Numbered from the stretch's first letter, positions 26,180-35,947 are shown. The stretch: DNA of 64,000 nt from Devosia subaequoris (GCF_014197055.1 NZ_JACIEW010000011.1:16805-80804), one strand, 5' to 3'. The notes: generated by a model from the letters alone, not told the origin. Translations and numbers: made by a program.

Positions 26180-28381
26180 TCAGCTCGCGGAAAGGATGGC
26201 TTCAGCGCGGCCAAGCCGTTCGCTGGTGACAGTGACGGTGATCGGACCGGCGCCAGTCGAGCGCAGCCAGAAGCCGGTTGAACCGGCGCGCAATGGCACA
26301 AGACCGGGCCCAATTCGCTCTGCCGCGCCAGAGACGCTGATGGATACCGGCTCGGGGAAGAAGGGGAGCGCCCTTCCGGACTGGTCGAGGGCGCGGACCA
26401 TGACGCGGGTGGTGTCGCCCTCGGCACCGAGTTCGACGGTGTCGGGCACGACCTCAAGCGCGTGGGCAACCGGGTCAGAAACGAAGTCCACGGACTTGGC
26501 GGGTTTACCGTCAATAAAGCCGGTGATGGTGGCGTCTTCCCAGCTCATGCCCCACAGGCCCAGTTCTTCGTCGGTCAAGTGCTCGCGCTTGATGACCACA
26601 GGCGCGTGCGGAAGATGAGGGAAAGCTTCACGGTCGGGCTTGAAGCGCTTGGGCGGATTGTTGCCGTAGCGCAGTTCGACCTCGTCGCAATTGGTGAGGA
26701 TGATCAGGGGCAGCACGCCGCCAATATTGCGTTCGCCACGAGCCCAGAAGGTCACGGGTTTCAGGATCACTTCGTCGGACGTGTCGCATTGGCTGGTATA
26801 GGCAAACGCGGCAAATTTGGGCTCGCGGAACATGTCCATGACGCCGTGATGGCAGATGCGATCGCCGGAGCCGAAATCCTTGTGCGTGTTGTAGTCGAAA
26901 GCGCACCAGCCAATGCAGCCTGCAATCTGCGGATCGCCATAAGCGGCGTTGAGCACTTCAAGATGGCGCAGCACGTGTTCGGCCTGGCGTTGTTCCTGAT
27001 CCCAGCTCTTGGTCGGGTACATGTGCCCGCCATACTCAGTGATCATATAGGGCACGACGCGGTCGAGACCGGTGACCTCCCGTTGCGGCCGAAGCGGGGT
27101 GCGCGGGCGATTACCGCCCCATTCTTCCTGGCCCAAGATGAAATCGTTCATGGTGTAAACGTCTTCGAGCATCTCACTGTCGGTGATGTAGCGCACACCA
27201 CCGGTGGCTCGCGTCGGGTCGAGTTCGCGAGCCAGCGCATTGGTGCGCACGTAGAAGTCGTGATCGTCGTGGCTCTCGTTAACGCGTACTCCCCAGATGA
27301 CAATGGATGGGTGGTTCCAGTCGCGGGTGATCATGCGCCGCACGTTCTCGACGCTTTCGTCCTTCCAGCTTTCGCCGCCGATATGCTGCCAGCCCGGGAT
27401 TTCCTCAAACACGAGCAGACCGAGTTCGTCGCAACGATCGAGGAAGTAATGAGACTGCGGGTAGTGTGAAGTGCGCACCATGTTGAGCTTGAGTTCGCGC
27501 TTCAATATCTCGGCGTCGCGTTCCTGCGCTGATTTGCCCAGCGCATAGCCGACATAGGGGAAGGACTGGTGACGGTTGAGGCCGCGCAGTTTGAGCGCCT
27601 TGCCGTTGAGTTTGAATCCCTCCGTAGTGAACTCGGCAGTGCGGAAGCCGAAGCGAAACGTCGCCTGGTCCTGGCCGGCGGCCGTGTCGAGCGTGAGCGC
27701 CAACGTGTAGAGCACGGGATTGGAAATATCCCACAGCGCAATGCCCGAAAGACCATCAAAGCTCAGCTCGAGTGTGGAGCCGGTGATGGCGGCATTGGTG
27801 GTGGCAATGGTCTTGCCCTCGGTGTCGAGTAGCGTCGCCACCAGCGTGCCGAAAAGCGGCAGGTCCTGCGGATTAACGAGGTCGATGCGGGCGCGCACTG
27901 ACTTGCTGTCAGCCAGCGCGTCGGGGGTCTCGATCTTGGCGTTGCTCACAAAAACCGGGGCGGTTACCCGCAACCAGGCTTCGCGATAAAGGCCAGCATA
28001 GGTGAGGTAGTCGATCTGCCCGCCAAAGGGCGGGATTTCCGGATTTTCACTGCCGTCTATGGTGACAGACAGTACGTTCTCGCCGTCAAGGAGCTTTCCG
28101 GTTAACCGGGCTTCGAAGGGGGTGTAGCCATCCTTGTGCGCCGCGATTTCTTCGCCGTTCAGGCTGACCACAGCATTTGCCATGGCACCATCGAACACGA
28201 CCGAGACCTCCCTGCCCTGCCAGGCAGGATCGGCGGCGAAGCGTTTTTCGTAAGTGAAAACGCGCTGATAGGCCTTCTCATCAAAATAGGAGAAGGGCAG
28301 CTCCACCGCAGTGTGCGGCAGACGGACACTGTCCGTGCCTTCGAACAGCCAGCCGGAATTGAAATCGATCAGGGGACGCAT
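26180..28381 (-). CDS. Glycoside hydrolase family 2 enzyme
   Basis: A 733-residue GH2 enzyme: an N-terminal jelly-roll sugar-binding domain (about 1-160), an immunoglobulin-like domain (160-265), the TIM barrel with GLNRHQSFPYVG and MVRTSHYPQS (270-560), and a C-terminal beta domain. The acid/base glutamate is in WGVRVNES (near 366) and the nucleophile in ITEYGG (near 449). No signal peptide is seen, so it acts in the cytoplasm on imported oligosaccharide. Family members are beta-galactosidases, beta-glucuronidases or beta-mannosidases; the substrate cannot be fixed from the sequence. Confidence 0.88.
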   Translation of the reverse strand: MRPLIDFNSGWLFEGTDSVRLPHTAVELPFSYFDEKAYQRVFTYEKRFAADPAWQGREVSVVFDGAMANAVVSLNGEEIAAHKDGYTPFEARLTGKLLDGENVLSVTIDGSENPEIPPFGGQIDYLTYAGLYREAWLRVTAPVFVSNAKIETPDALADSKSVRARIDLVNPQDLPLFGTLVATLLDTEGKTIATTNAAITGSTLELSFDGLSGIALWDISNPVLYTLALTLDTAAGQDQATFRFGFRTAEFTTEGFKLNGKALKLRGLNRHQSFPYVGYALGKSAQERDAEILKRELKLNMVRTSHYPQSHYFLDRCDELGLLVFEEIPGWQHIGGESWKDESVENVRRMITRDWNHPSIVIWGVRVNESHDDHDFYVRTNALARELDPTRATGGVRYITDSEMLEDVYTMNDFILGQEEWGGNRPRTPLRPQREVTGLDRVVPYMITEYGGHMYPTKSWDQEQRQAEHVLRHLEVLNAAYGDPQIAGCIGWCAFDYNTHKDFGSGDRICHHGVMDMFREPKFAAFAYTSQCDTSDEVILKPVTFWARGERNIGGVLPLIILTNCDEVELRYGNNPPKRFKPDREAFPHLPHAPVVIKREHLTDEELGLWGMSWEDATITGFIDGKPAKSVDFVSDPVAHALEVVPDTVELGAEGDTTRVMVRALDQSGRALPFFPEPVSISVSGAAERIGPGLVPLRAGSTGFWLRSTGAGPITVTVTSERLGRAEAILSAS

Positions 28382-28389
28382 GAAATACT

Positions 28390-29208
28390 CTATTTGACGG
28401 CGCCCAGCATGCCTTCGACGAAGCGGCGCTGGAGCAGGAAGAAGATGACGAGGGTGGGCAAAGTCGCGACAATCGCACCAACCATGACCAGGCCGAAATC
28501 AGGGGTGTAGCCGGCGCTGAGCGCGGCCACCGCCAGGGTCAGGGTGAACATGTCGTTGGTCTGGAGCACGATCAGCGGCCAGAGATAATTGTTCCAGTGC
28601 ATCATGAAGACGATGATGGTCGCCGCCGCATAGGTGGAGCGCATCACCGGCATGTAGACAAAGAGGAAAATCTGCCACTCCTTGAGCCCGTCGATACGCG
28701 CGGCATCGCGCAATTCATGCGGGAAGGCTTTGGTCGCCTGGCGGAAATAGAAGATGATGAATACCCAGGCCACGGTGGGCAGAATGATGGCCTGGTAGGT
28801 GTTGATAAATTTGAGGTTCGCCATCATCACGAAGAGCGGAATCATCAGCGCCGCGAAGGGAATGGACAGCATTAAAAGCAAGCCACCGAACAGCTTCTCG
28901 CGGAAGCGGGAGCGGAACATCTCGAAGCCATAGCCGGCGAGCGAGGAAACCAGCAGCGTGAGCGCCGTGCCAACTCCGGCAATAAAGAAGGAATTGAACA
29001 GTACCCTTGGCAGATCGACCGAGGTCAGGAACGTGCCGATATTGTCGAACAGCGCCGTGCCCGGCGTTGCCTTGCCCTTGATAATGTCGGGCGAGGTGTT
29101 GGTGGCGGCGATGGCCATCCAGATAAAGGGAAAGACCGAGATGAACGCGGCGATGCTGAGGGCCAGATAGGTCGCGAAGCGGCCGAGAAAGGCGAGTGGA
29201 TTGCTCAT
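28390..29208 (-). CDS. Carbohydrate ABC transporter permease (MalG type)
   Basis: A 272-residue permease with six hydrophobic helices and the EAA loop ELRDAARIDGLKEWQIFLFVYMP near 190. This places it in the MalG/UgpE half of CUT1 importers. It overlaps the MalF-type permease gene by 4 bp and is followed after 8 bp by the GH2 gene. Confidence 0.92.
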   Translation of the reverse strand: MSNPLAFLGRFATYLALSIAAFISVFPFIWMAIAATNTSPDIIKGKATPGTALFDNIGTFLTSVDLPRVLFNSFFIAGVGTALTLLVSSLAGYGFEMFRSRFREKLFGGLLLMLSIPFAALMIPLFVMMANLKFINTYQAIILPTVAWVFIIFYFRQATKAFPHELRDAARIDGLKEWQIFLFVYMPVMRSTYAAATIIVFMMHWNNYLWPLIVLQTNDMFTLTLAVAALSAGYTPDFGLVMVGAIVATLPTLVIFFLLQRRFVEGMLGAVK

Positions 29209-30101
29209 GCGCGGCGATCCTTTGCGACCTGGAACTGCACAAAGCTGAGAATGGCCACCAGGATGACGATCACATAGGAAACCGTGGCGGCGTAGCCGAA
29301 ACTGGGCATGAAGCGGAAACTGAGATTGTAGATGTACATCGACAGGGTGAGCGTCGAGTCCGAGGGACCGCCCTGGGTGAGCAGATTGGGCTCGTCGAAG
29401 AGCTGTAGCGTGCCGATGGTGGAAATCACGGCGGTAAATAGGATCACCGGCTTGAGCATGGGCACGGTGATGTACCAGAACCGGGCCCAGGTGGGGACGC
29501 CGTCGATGCGCGCCGCTTCGTAGATCGAGCGGTCGATGTTCTGCATGGCAGCGAGATAGAAGATCATGTTGTAGCCGGTCCAGCGCCAGGTGATCGCGGA
29601 GACGACCACGAATTTCGCCCAGAACGGATCGCCAAGCCAGGGGATCGGCGCATCGACGATGCTCAGGCCAAGCAGCACCTGATTGATCACGCCATCGCCG
29701 GCGAACATGGATTTGAAAATCACCGAATAGGCGACCAGCGAAGTCACGCAGGGCAGGAAGATCGCGGTGCGGAAGAAGCTGCGGCCCCAGAGCTTGCTGT
29801 CATTGAGAGCACTGGCAAAGAGCAGCGCCAGGACCAGCATGATCGGCACCTGGATCGCCAGGAAGACCAGGGTATTGGTTAGCGCACGTAGAAAGACGGG
29901 GTCCTGCGTCAGCCGGATGATATTGGCAAGGCCGCCGAAGCTGAAGGACATGCCGCGTCCGACCTGGAAGCTCATCCAGAGCGACCACAGGATCGGATAG
30001 ATCATGAAGATACCGAGCAGAACCAATGCGGGCATGACAAACAGCCAGCCACTCACCTGCTCTTTTCGCGCCAAGCCAGATTGCGCCACGCAAACCCCCA
30101 T
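29205..30101 (-). CDS. Carbohydrate ABC transporter permease (MalF type)
   Basis: A 298-residue permease with six predicted helices and the EAA loop YEAARIDGVPTWARFWYITVP near 195. It is the MalF/UgpA-type partner. The start is uncertain: the ATG at 30099-30101 gives the full length, while the GTG at 30087-30089 has GGGGG five bases upstream and would give 294 residues. A strong hairpin separates it from the binding-protein gene. Confidence 0.9.
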   Translation of the reverse strand: MGVCVAQSGLARKEQVSGWLFVMPALVLLGIFMIYPILWSLWMSFQVGRGMSFSFGGLANIIRLTQDPVFLRALTNTLVFLAIQVPIMLVLALLFASALNDSKLWGRSFFRTAIFLPCVTSLVAYSVIFKSMFAGDGVINQVLLGLSIVDAPIPWLGDPFWAKFVVVSAITWRWTGYNMIFYLAAMQNIDRSIYEAARIDGVPTWARFWYITVPMLKPVILFTAVISTIGTLQLFDEPNLLTQGGPSDSTLTLSMYIYNLSFRFMPSFGYAATVSYVIVILVAILSFVQFQVAKDRRA

Positions 30102-30126
30102 CTGCTCTTGTCATGCATTCGCCGAT

Positions 30127-30146
30127 GACCCCCGCCTTGCGGCGGA
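30127..30146 (-). other. Intercistronic hairpin after the MalE-type gene
   Basis: On the minus strand CCTCCGCC, loop GCAA, GGCGGGGG form an 8-bp stem closed by a GNRA tetraloop. It sits in the 94-bp gap after the solute-binding-protein gene. With no T-run it more likely stabilises the upstream message than ends transcription. Confidence 0.6.
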
Positions 30147-30195
30147 GGTCCCGGGGAGAGCCAGAGGGCGGAATCGCCCGTCCGGCGAACCGGTC

Positions 30196-31470
30196 TTACT
30201 GGGTCTGCTGACGGACCTGAGCGTCGATCGCGGAGACGATCTCGTCGATATTGCCGCCACTGGTGATCGCGGGAATCTGCGCGACGACCGCCGAGTCGGC
30301 TTCTTCGGTGAAGATGCCGTAATTGACCGCGGGGATCTCGGCGAGCCAGTTGGAGAAGTTCTGCCAGACGGGCTGGCCGCCGAAGAACTCGTCGCTGGCC
30401 TGGAAAGCCTCACCTTCACGGGCCGGCATGTACGTGCCCAGAGCACCCTGATTGATCAGGATTTCCTGATAGAAATCGACGTCGCTCCCCCAAACGCTCT
30501 TAAGGAAGTCGATGGCCAGCTCCTTCTGCGGCGCAGAAGACAGCACATACCAGCTCGAACCACCCAGGTTGGATGCGTTCACCGAGCTTTCAACATTCCC
30601 CATGCGCGGAACCGGCGCAACGCCCCACTGGCCGGACTGTTCCGGGTTGGCTTTGATGGTGGCAGTCATCCACACACCAGTCGGTGTGGCCAGGGTGTCA
30701 CCGGAGGTGAAGCTGCCGGTATATTCGGTCCAACCAGACACCGTCTTGGAAATATCGGCAGCCAGGATGCGCTGGTAGGTCGCCAGCACCTCGTGGAATA
30801 CCGGGTTATCGGCAATGGTGACATTACCCTCCGCATCGAAATACCAGGTGCCGGCCGATTGCATCATGATGCGGAACAGGTCCGATGCGTTCGGGTCGAT
30901 CGGCAGCAGGGTTTCTCCGGTCTTTTCCTTTACGCCCTGGCCAATTTCGATGAGCTGGTCCCAAGTGATGTTTTCGAGATCGGCAGCCGTGTAGCCAGCT
31001 TCCTCAAGCGCGTCAGCGCGATAGAACAGACCGGTTACGCCGGAGTCGAAAGGCATCGAGTAGGTTTGGCCATCGACCGTGGACACTTCGACTTTATAGG
31101 GCGCGAAAGCCGAATAATCGATCTCGTCGGTCAGCGGCTCGAAAGCGCCGGGGAACGAGAGCAGGTATTTCTGCGCGCGATAGTCTTCGATCAGCACGAT
31201 ATCGGGCAGGCCTTCAGTCGTGCCAGAAGCAAGCTGGGTCTGCAGCTTCTGCTCCATGGCGGCCTTGTCGAAGATTTCGATGCGGATGGTGTCGTCAGGG
31301 TGTTCGGCCTGGTAGCGCGAGAACGCTTCTTCCATGGTGGCGCCATTGAAGTTCGGATCCCAGCACCAGACCAGGATTTCGGCTGCCGAGGCGGCCGTGA
31401 CGCTGAACATGGATACGCTGGCGAGCGCGACGGCGATCGAGCGCTTCAGGCCCGTGGACATACGAGTCAT
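30196..31470 (-). CDS. Carbohydrate ABC transporter solute-binding protein (MalE type)
   Basis: A 424-residue SBP_bac_1 family protein with a signal peptide (to about ASAA, residue 30). The mature protein opens EILVWCWDPNFNGATMEEAF, and the family's GVTGLFYRADALEEAG hinge motif is present. It binds a saccharide in the periplasm and delivers it to the two permeases. The ATG at 31468-31470 has GGGAGGAA 6 bases upstream. The promoter region carries a perfect palindrome at 31550-31565. Confidence 0.9.
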   Translation of the reverse strand: MTRMSTGLKRSIAVALASVSMFSVTAASAAEILVWCWDPNFNGATMEEAFSRYQAEHPDDTIRIEIFDKAAMEQKLQTQLASGTTEGLPDIVLIEDYRAQKYLLSFPGAFEPLTDEIDYSAFAPYKVEVSTVDGQTYSMPFDSGVTGLFYRADALEEAGYTAADLENITWDQLIEIGQGVKEKTGETLLPIDPNASDLFRIMMQSAGTWYFDAEGNVTIADNPVFHEVLATYQRILAADISKTVSGWTEYTGSFTSGDTLATPTGVWMTATIKANPEQSGQWGVAPVPRMGNVESSVNASNLGGSSWYVLSSAPQKELAIDFLKSVWGSDVDFYQEILINQGALGTYMPAREGEAFQASDEFFGGQPVWQNFSNWLAEIPAVNYGIFTEEADSAVVAQIPAITSGGNIDEIVSAIDAQVRQQTQ

Positions 31471-31549
31471 TGAATTTCCTCCCAATTGGGTGTTTCCTCA
31501 TCACCCAAAGAGCAGACTAATATGACTTCTGGTCGCTGCGCAAGAATTT

Positions 31550-31565
31550 CAGTAAATATTTACTG
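31550..31565. promoter_or_regulatory. Candidate LacI-type operator before the MalEFGK/GH2 operon
   Basis: CAGTAAATATTTACTG is a perfect 16-bp palindrome located 80 bases before the binding-protein start and 12 bases after the stop of the lacI-type gene. LacI-family operators are symmetric sites of about this length, though many have a central CG, which is absent here. Confidence 0.6.
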
Positions 31566-31576
31566 AGAGAAATTTA

Positions 31577-32566
31577 CTACGCCCGCTCGTCGGGCAAAGC
31601 GCGGGTGCTGGCGCGCCAGACAATGCGCGATGCCAGACTGATCTGCTTGGCCAGTTCGCGCCCGCCGACCCGCTCAAGCAGCAATTCCACAGCGGCTTCG
31701 CCGATCTCCTCAGCTGGCAGATGCACCGTGGTGAGCGGCGGATTTAGAAATTGCGCAACCGAGATATCGTTGAAACTGGCCACCCCGATGTCGCCGGGGA
31801 TTGAAAGACCCGCCTCGTGCACGGCACGATAAGTGCCGATGGCCATGGAGTCGTTGAAGGTGACAATGGCGTCGACTGATCGACGCTCGGCAAGAATTTC
31901 GCGGGTCAGACGATACCCGCCCTCCTCGGTGTTATCGCCGTTGCGAAACAGGCGGTCGTCGAACCAGCCTGCCGCCGTCATCCATTGAACGAAGGCCTGG
32001 GCGCGCCGGTCACTCCAGCCGATATAGGCCATGCGGCGATAGCCACGCTGGGCGAGCGCTGCGAGCAGCTTTTCCATAGCGGCGCGCAGATCGGCAGAGA
32101 CGGAGTCGATCTGGTCATCATGGGGCACATGGTCGGCAAAAACGATCTGGCGGGAATGACGGGCCAGCCATTCGGTTTCTTCCTCGTCATGCCGACCAAT
32201 CACGATGGTGCCCGAGGCATCCTGCAGCAGCTTGGCGTCTGGCCGCGCATCCGTGTGGTAAACTTTTACCGTTTCGATCTTGAGGGCCGCGCAGCGCCGC
32301 TCGATGCCCAGGCGCAGGGCGATATAGTAGGGATCGACCAGCTCGCGTTCGGGCGCCAGGAAATGGACCAGCGCCAGCTTGTTCAGACCCTGCTGAATGG
32401 CGCGATTGCGATTGCGGGGCGTGGCGTAGTTGAGGGCTTCGGCGGTCTCGATAATGGCCTGCCGCTTCCGGTTGGAAATCGACAGCGTGGAATCATAGTT
32501 GAGAACGCGCGACACGGTGGCGCTGGAGACGCCGACCGTCGCGGCGATTTCTTTGATCGTGACCAT
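31577..32566 (-). CDS. LacI family transcriptional regulator (MalEFGK/GH2 operon)
   Basis: A 329-residue LacI-type repressor. The N-terminal HTH is VTIKEIAATVGVSSATVSRVLN (residues 2-23), followed by a hinge helix and a periplasmic-binding-like effector domain. It lies directly upstream of the importer operon on the same strand, with the candidate operator in the gap, so it probably represses the importer and GH2 gene until its sugar appears. I use the ATG at 32564-32566; a GTG three codons earlier is less likely. Confidence 0.9.
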   Translation of the reverse strand: MVTIKEIAATVGVSSATVSRVLNYDSTLSISNRKRQAIIETAEALNYATPRNRNRAIQQGLNKLALVHFLAPERELVDPYYIALRLGIERRCAALKIETVKVYHTDARPDAKLLQDASGTIVIGRHDEEETEWLARHSRQIVFADHVPHDDQIDSVSADLRAAMEKLLAALAQRGYRRMAYIGWSDRRAQAFVQWMTAAGWFDDRLFRNGDNTEEGGYRLTREILAERRSVDAIVTFNDSMAIGTYRAVHEAGLSIPGDIGVASFNDISVAQFLNPPLTTVHLPAEEIGEAAVELLLERVGGRELAKQISLASRIVWRASTRALPDERA

Positions 32567-32621
32567 GGCCGGCACGCTATCGCCCGGCCTGTGACCGGGT
32601 CAATCTGTTTGCGCGGTCCGC

Positions 32622-35057
32622 TCAGGCAGAAAAACTGGCCTCCAGCAGGTCATCCCAATCAATGGCGCCGGGGCGCCCAAGCAAAAATCCCTGCGCTTCG
32701 GTGCAACCTTCCTTACGCAGCACCGTAAGTTGCTCGCGGGTTTCCACCCCTTCTGCAAGCACCGGCACTGAAAGGCTGTGGCCCAGGGCAAGAATGGCCC
32801 GCACAATAGCCTTGGACTGCTCATTGCTTTCCACTTCGCTCATGAAAGAGCGGTCGAGCTTGATCTTGTCGAAGGGGAAACTGCGCAGCGTATCGAGCGA
32901 AGAGTAGCCCGTTCCGAAATCGTCGATCGCGATGGACACGCCCATGGCCTTGATCTGGCGCAGACTGTGAAGTGCCCGCTGTTTATCGCCGATAATCGCG
33001 GTTTCTGTGACCTCCAATTCCAACCTATGGGGCGCAAGGCCAGTGGCGAGCAGAGTATTTCGGACGGTGTCGATGAGTTCGACCTGCGCCAGTTGTATGC
33101 CCGAGACATTGACCGCAATCTTGTAGGGCTCCGGCCAGGAAGCGGCCTCCTCACAGGCGCTCCTGAGCACCCAGAGACCGATGGCGTTGATGGCGCCGCA
33201 CTCTTCGGCCACTGGGATAAACTCGGCCGGCGAAACATTGCCATGCCCGGGCCGGTTCCAGCGCAAGAGGACTTCGTAGCCAGTCGTATTGCCTGAATCG
33301 ATGGACTTTTGCACCTGGTAGGCTAGGTAGAATTCACCCCGTTCTACCGCACACCATAGGTCGCGGGCCATATCGCGCCGATAGCGGGCATTCTCGTCCA
33401 TGCCCTGCTCGTAATAGCAGATCGTGCGGTCAAATTCGGCCTTGGCACGATACATCGCCAGATCGGCATTGCTCAATAACTTGGAGAGATCGACTCCATC
33501 ATCTGGAAAGACGGCCACGCCGATGCTGCCGCCGGGAGTTACAGTCAACCCGTCGCTTTCTACCCGACGGGTTAGTGCGTCCTCAATGCGCGAAAGGAAC
33601 TCGCGAAGCGCGTCCATGCCAGAGAATATCTTGATCGCCGCAAACTCATCGCCACCTAGGCGCGCGACAACTTCACCCTCGCGCAGCAAGCTGTTGAATC
33701 GGCCAGCCAGCGTCTTGAGAACCAGATCTCCGGCGGCGTGGCCGTGGCTGTCATTGATTTCCTTGAAGTGATCGAGATCGATGGCGATGATAGCCAATTG
33801 CACACCGCTCTCCTTGGCCTTGTGCAGCGCCCAGTCGAAGGATTCATTGAAACGGGCTCGGTTAGGCAGGCCAGTCAAACCATCGTGGCGTGCCAGGTGA
33901 GCAATAGCGCGCTGCGAGCGATGACGCTCAGTGATGTCATCGATGGTTGTAACCCAGGAGCCATCGCCAACCGGACTGTGGCTGACTTGCAGTACCAGAT
34001 CATCGTCGAAGTTGTGCACAATTTCGCCGCCGTCACGAGTCAGCGGCAGATGGCTGGCCAGGGCAGTCTCGACACGCTCATCGATGTCGGTGGGAATTTC
34101 GTCCGTGCCGATGATGGTGAGGCGGCAGATCTGAGCGAAAGTGGCACCATCAATATCGGCCGCCGGGTCAATACCGAGCAGGGTCGGGAAGCGATGATTG
34201 TATAGCTGCAGCCTACCATCTGAATCGAAAAGTCCGAGACCCTGCGCCATGTGGACCATCGCCAGTTCCAGGCGGCCCGAAAGTTCGTTGAGCCGGGTTG
34301 CGTCCCGCATCTGGCGCTCGCGTTCACGCTCCGTACGTCGCCGATCAGCCTCGTCCAGCATGGTGCTGCCCAAAGCCAGGGCGAGCAGCAGTACGGAAAT
34401 GAACGCCAACGCGATCGACAGCCAGAACCCATCTATGCTGCCAGTGGCGGACAGGGGGAAGCAAAGCGAAAAATCGGCCGCGGCCATGGCCGTGAAATGC
34501 ATGGCGCAGATTGCGCCGGTCAACAGAAACGCGCCGCCGAACAGGCCCCGCATCGAACGGCCCATGCCGGTGCGGAAGGCCAGGCCGCCCAGCGCGATGC
34601 CGGACAGGATCGAGACAGCGACCAGACCCGGATTCCATTGCAGATTGCCGCCCATGATCAGAGCCGCAATGCCGGCATAGTGCATCGATGAGATGGCCAC
34701 ACCGACGACCGCGCCGCCCAGCACACGGTCCCAGACATTGGTGCCGCGCACCGCCACGGCGATGCCGGCACCACACACCAGGATGGCAATGAGCATGGAA
34801 AGAACGGTCAGGCCCAGATCATAGTCCAGCGAGAAGCCCGGCCGAAAGGCGAGGACCGCGACGAAATGGGTCGCCCAGATGCCGAAGCCGACTGCTAGGG
34901 CGGCAACGCCGGTCCAGATGTTTCGCATGTGATCTTTGGATCTCTGCGCGTGGCGCAAAAGTCCAATACAGGCGTACGAGGAAATCAGGCAGATGCTCGC
35001 CGCCAGCAGAATCAATCCCGGCTCATGGGCCTTGAAGAAGAAATCGACGATCGGCAC
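32622..35057 (-). CDS. MHYT-PAS-GGDEF-EAL signalling protein
   Basis: An 811-residue cyclic-di-GMP enzyme. The N-terminal part (about 10-240) has seven membrane helices with three MHYT-like motifs (ATHFVAVLAF, SSMHYAGIAA, CAMHFTAMAA), thought to sense a gas or redox signal through copper. A PAS domain (about 275-380), a GGDEF domain (LGGDEFAAI, near 467) and an EAL domain follow. In the EAL domain the catalytic signature reads EVL (YEVLLRW, near 595), a variant seen in active enzymes, and DDFGTGYSS is intact. Both activities look possible. Confidence 0.92.
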   Translation of the reverse strand: MPIVDFFFKAHEPGLILLAASICLISSYACIGLLRHAQRSKDHMRNIWTGVAALAVGFGIWATHFVAVLAFRPGFSLDYDLGLTVLSMLIAILVCGAGIAVAVRGTNVWDRVLGGAVVGVAISSMHYAGIAALIMGGNLQWNPGLVAVSILSGIALGGLAFRTGMGRSMRGLFGGAFLLTGAICAMHFTAMAAADFSLCFPLSATGSIDGFWLSIALAFISVLLLALALGSTMLDEADRRRTERERERQMRDATRLNELSGRLELAMVHMAQGLGLFDSDGRLQLYNHRFPTLLGIDPAADIDGATFAQICRLTIIGTDEIPTDIDERVETALASHLPLTRDGGEIVHNFDDDLVLQVSHSPVGDGSWVTTIDDITERHRSQRAIAHLARHDGLTGLPNRARFNESFDWALHKAKESGVQLAIIAIDLDHFKEINDSHGHAAGDLVLKTLAGRFNSLLREGEVVARLGGDEFAAIKIFSGMDALREFLSRIEDALTRRVESDGLTVTPGGSIGVAVFPDDGVDLSKLLSNADLAMYRAKAEFDRTICYYEQGMDENARYRRDMARDLWCAVERGEFYLAYQVQKSIDSGNTTGYEVLLRWNRPGHGNVSPAEFIPVAEECGAINAIGLWVLRSACEEAASWPEPYKIAVNVSGIQLAQVELIDTVRNTLLATGLAPHRLELEVTETAIIGDKQRALHSLRQIKAMGVSIAIDDFGTGYSSLDTLRSFPFDKIKLDRSFMSEVESNEQSKAIVRAILALGHSLSVPVLAEGVETREQLTVLRKEGCTEAQGFLLGRPGAIDWDDLLEASFSA

Positions 35058-35221
35058 CGGATGACCTACGCAAATACACCTAGACTACCAACCTTCCTGC
35101 CCCAGAAGGCCTTACCGAAACGTCACCTCACACGCACATAGTCGCCCCGGCGATTCAAGTTCTGGGCATTTTCCGTGGTGACCTGTAGCATCCTGGCAAA
35201 CCAGAAAAAGCATGCAGGCCA

Positions 35222-35944
35222 ATGAGTACAAGCCTTTACCCAGCAGATTTTTACGCAGAGCGACGGCGGCATACGTTGCATGCGGCGCGGCGCATTCTGG
35301 GGCTGTTGCCGGCAGGGCTGCCACGTGGCCGAATTGCCGATATCGGCTGCGGGACAGGCACTTTTCTGGCGGCTGCCCTGGAGCTGGGGGCCGAGGCGCT
35401 CTTTGGAATCGAAGGGGACTGGGTCACCCAGGACATGCTGGATGAACAGCGCATCACCTTCACGCCGCGCGACCTGGAACAGGGTTTCGTCGGACCCAAA
35501 GTGGATCTGGCGATGAGCCTGGAAGTCGCCGAACATCTCTCGCCGGACCGGGCGTCCGGATTTGTCGCCGACCTATGCGCGATGGCGCCGGCAGTGCTGT
35601 TCAGCGCGGCCATTCCGGGTCAGGGCGGGGTGGGTCATGTCAATGAGCAATGGCCAAGCTATTGGGCCGGACTGTTCGCGCAACATGGTTTTGTGGCCCT
35701 TGACGTGCTCAGGCCCGAAATCTGGGCGGATGAGGCTATCCCGGCCTGGTACCGACAAAACGCAATCCTCTATCTGCGTCCGGAACTGGCCGAAGAATTG
35801 GGGCTGACACCCAGTGGAATAGCCCTGTTAGACCGGGTGCACCCGGCCTTTTGGGACCGTGCCAATCGTGAGCTGAAATACGCCAACGCGCTACCTGAAT
35901 CCGAAGTGCTTCGTCGACAGGCGGAACAGCAACAGCAGCAATAG
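35222..35944 (+). CDS. Class I SAM-dependent methyltransferase
   Basis: A 240-residue protein with the SAM-binding motif I IADIGCGTGTF near 39-49, the acidic end of strand 2 (FGIEGDW) and a motif-IV-like DLAMSLEVAEHL. The substrate is unknown; this type often modifies sugars or small metabolites. The C-terminus ends in a run of five glutamines encoded by CAA/CAG triplets. It is divergent from the MHYT protein and its stop lies 3 bp from that of the convergent thuA-like gene. Confidence 0.8.
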   Translation: MSTSLYPADFYAERRRHTLHAARRILGLLPAGLPRGRIADIGCGTGTFLAAALELGAEALFGIEGDWVTQDMLDEQRITFTPRDLEQGFVGPKVDLAMSLEVAEHLSPDRASGFVADLCAMAPAVLFSAAIPGQGGVGHVNEQWPSYWAGLFAQHGFVALDVLRPEIWADEAIPAWYRQNAILYLRPELAEELGLTPSGIALLDRVHPAFWDRANRELKYANALPESEVLRRQAEQQQQQ

Positions 35945-35947
35945 TCG

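Noticed and set aside
32622..35057. EAL domain judged inactive because of EVL
   Set aside because: EVL is a known active variant and the other metal-binding motifs are intact.
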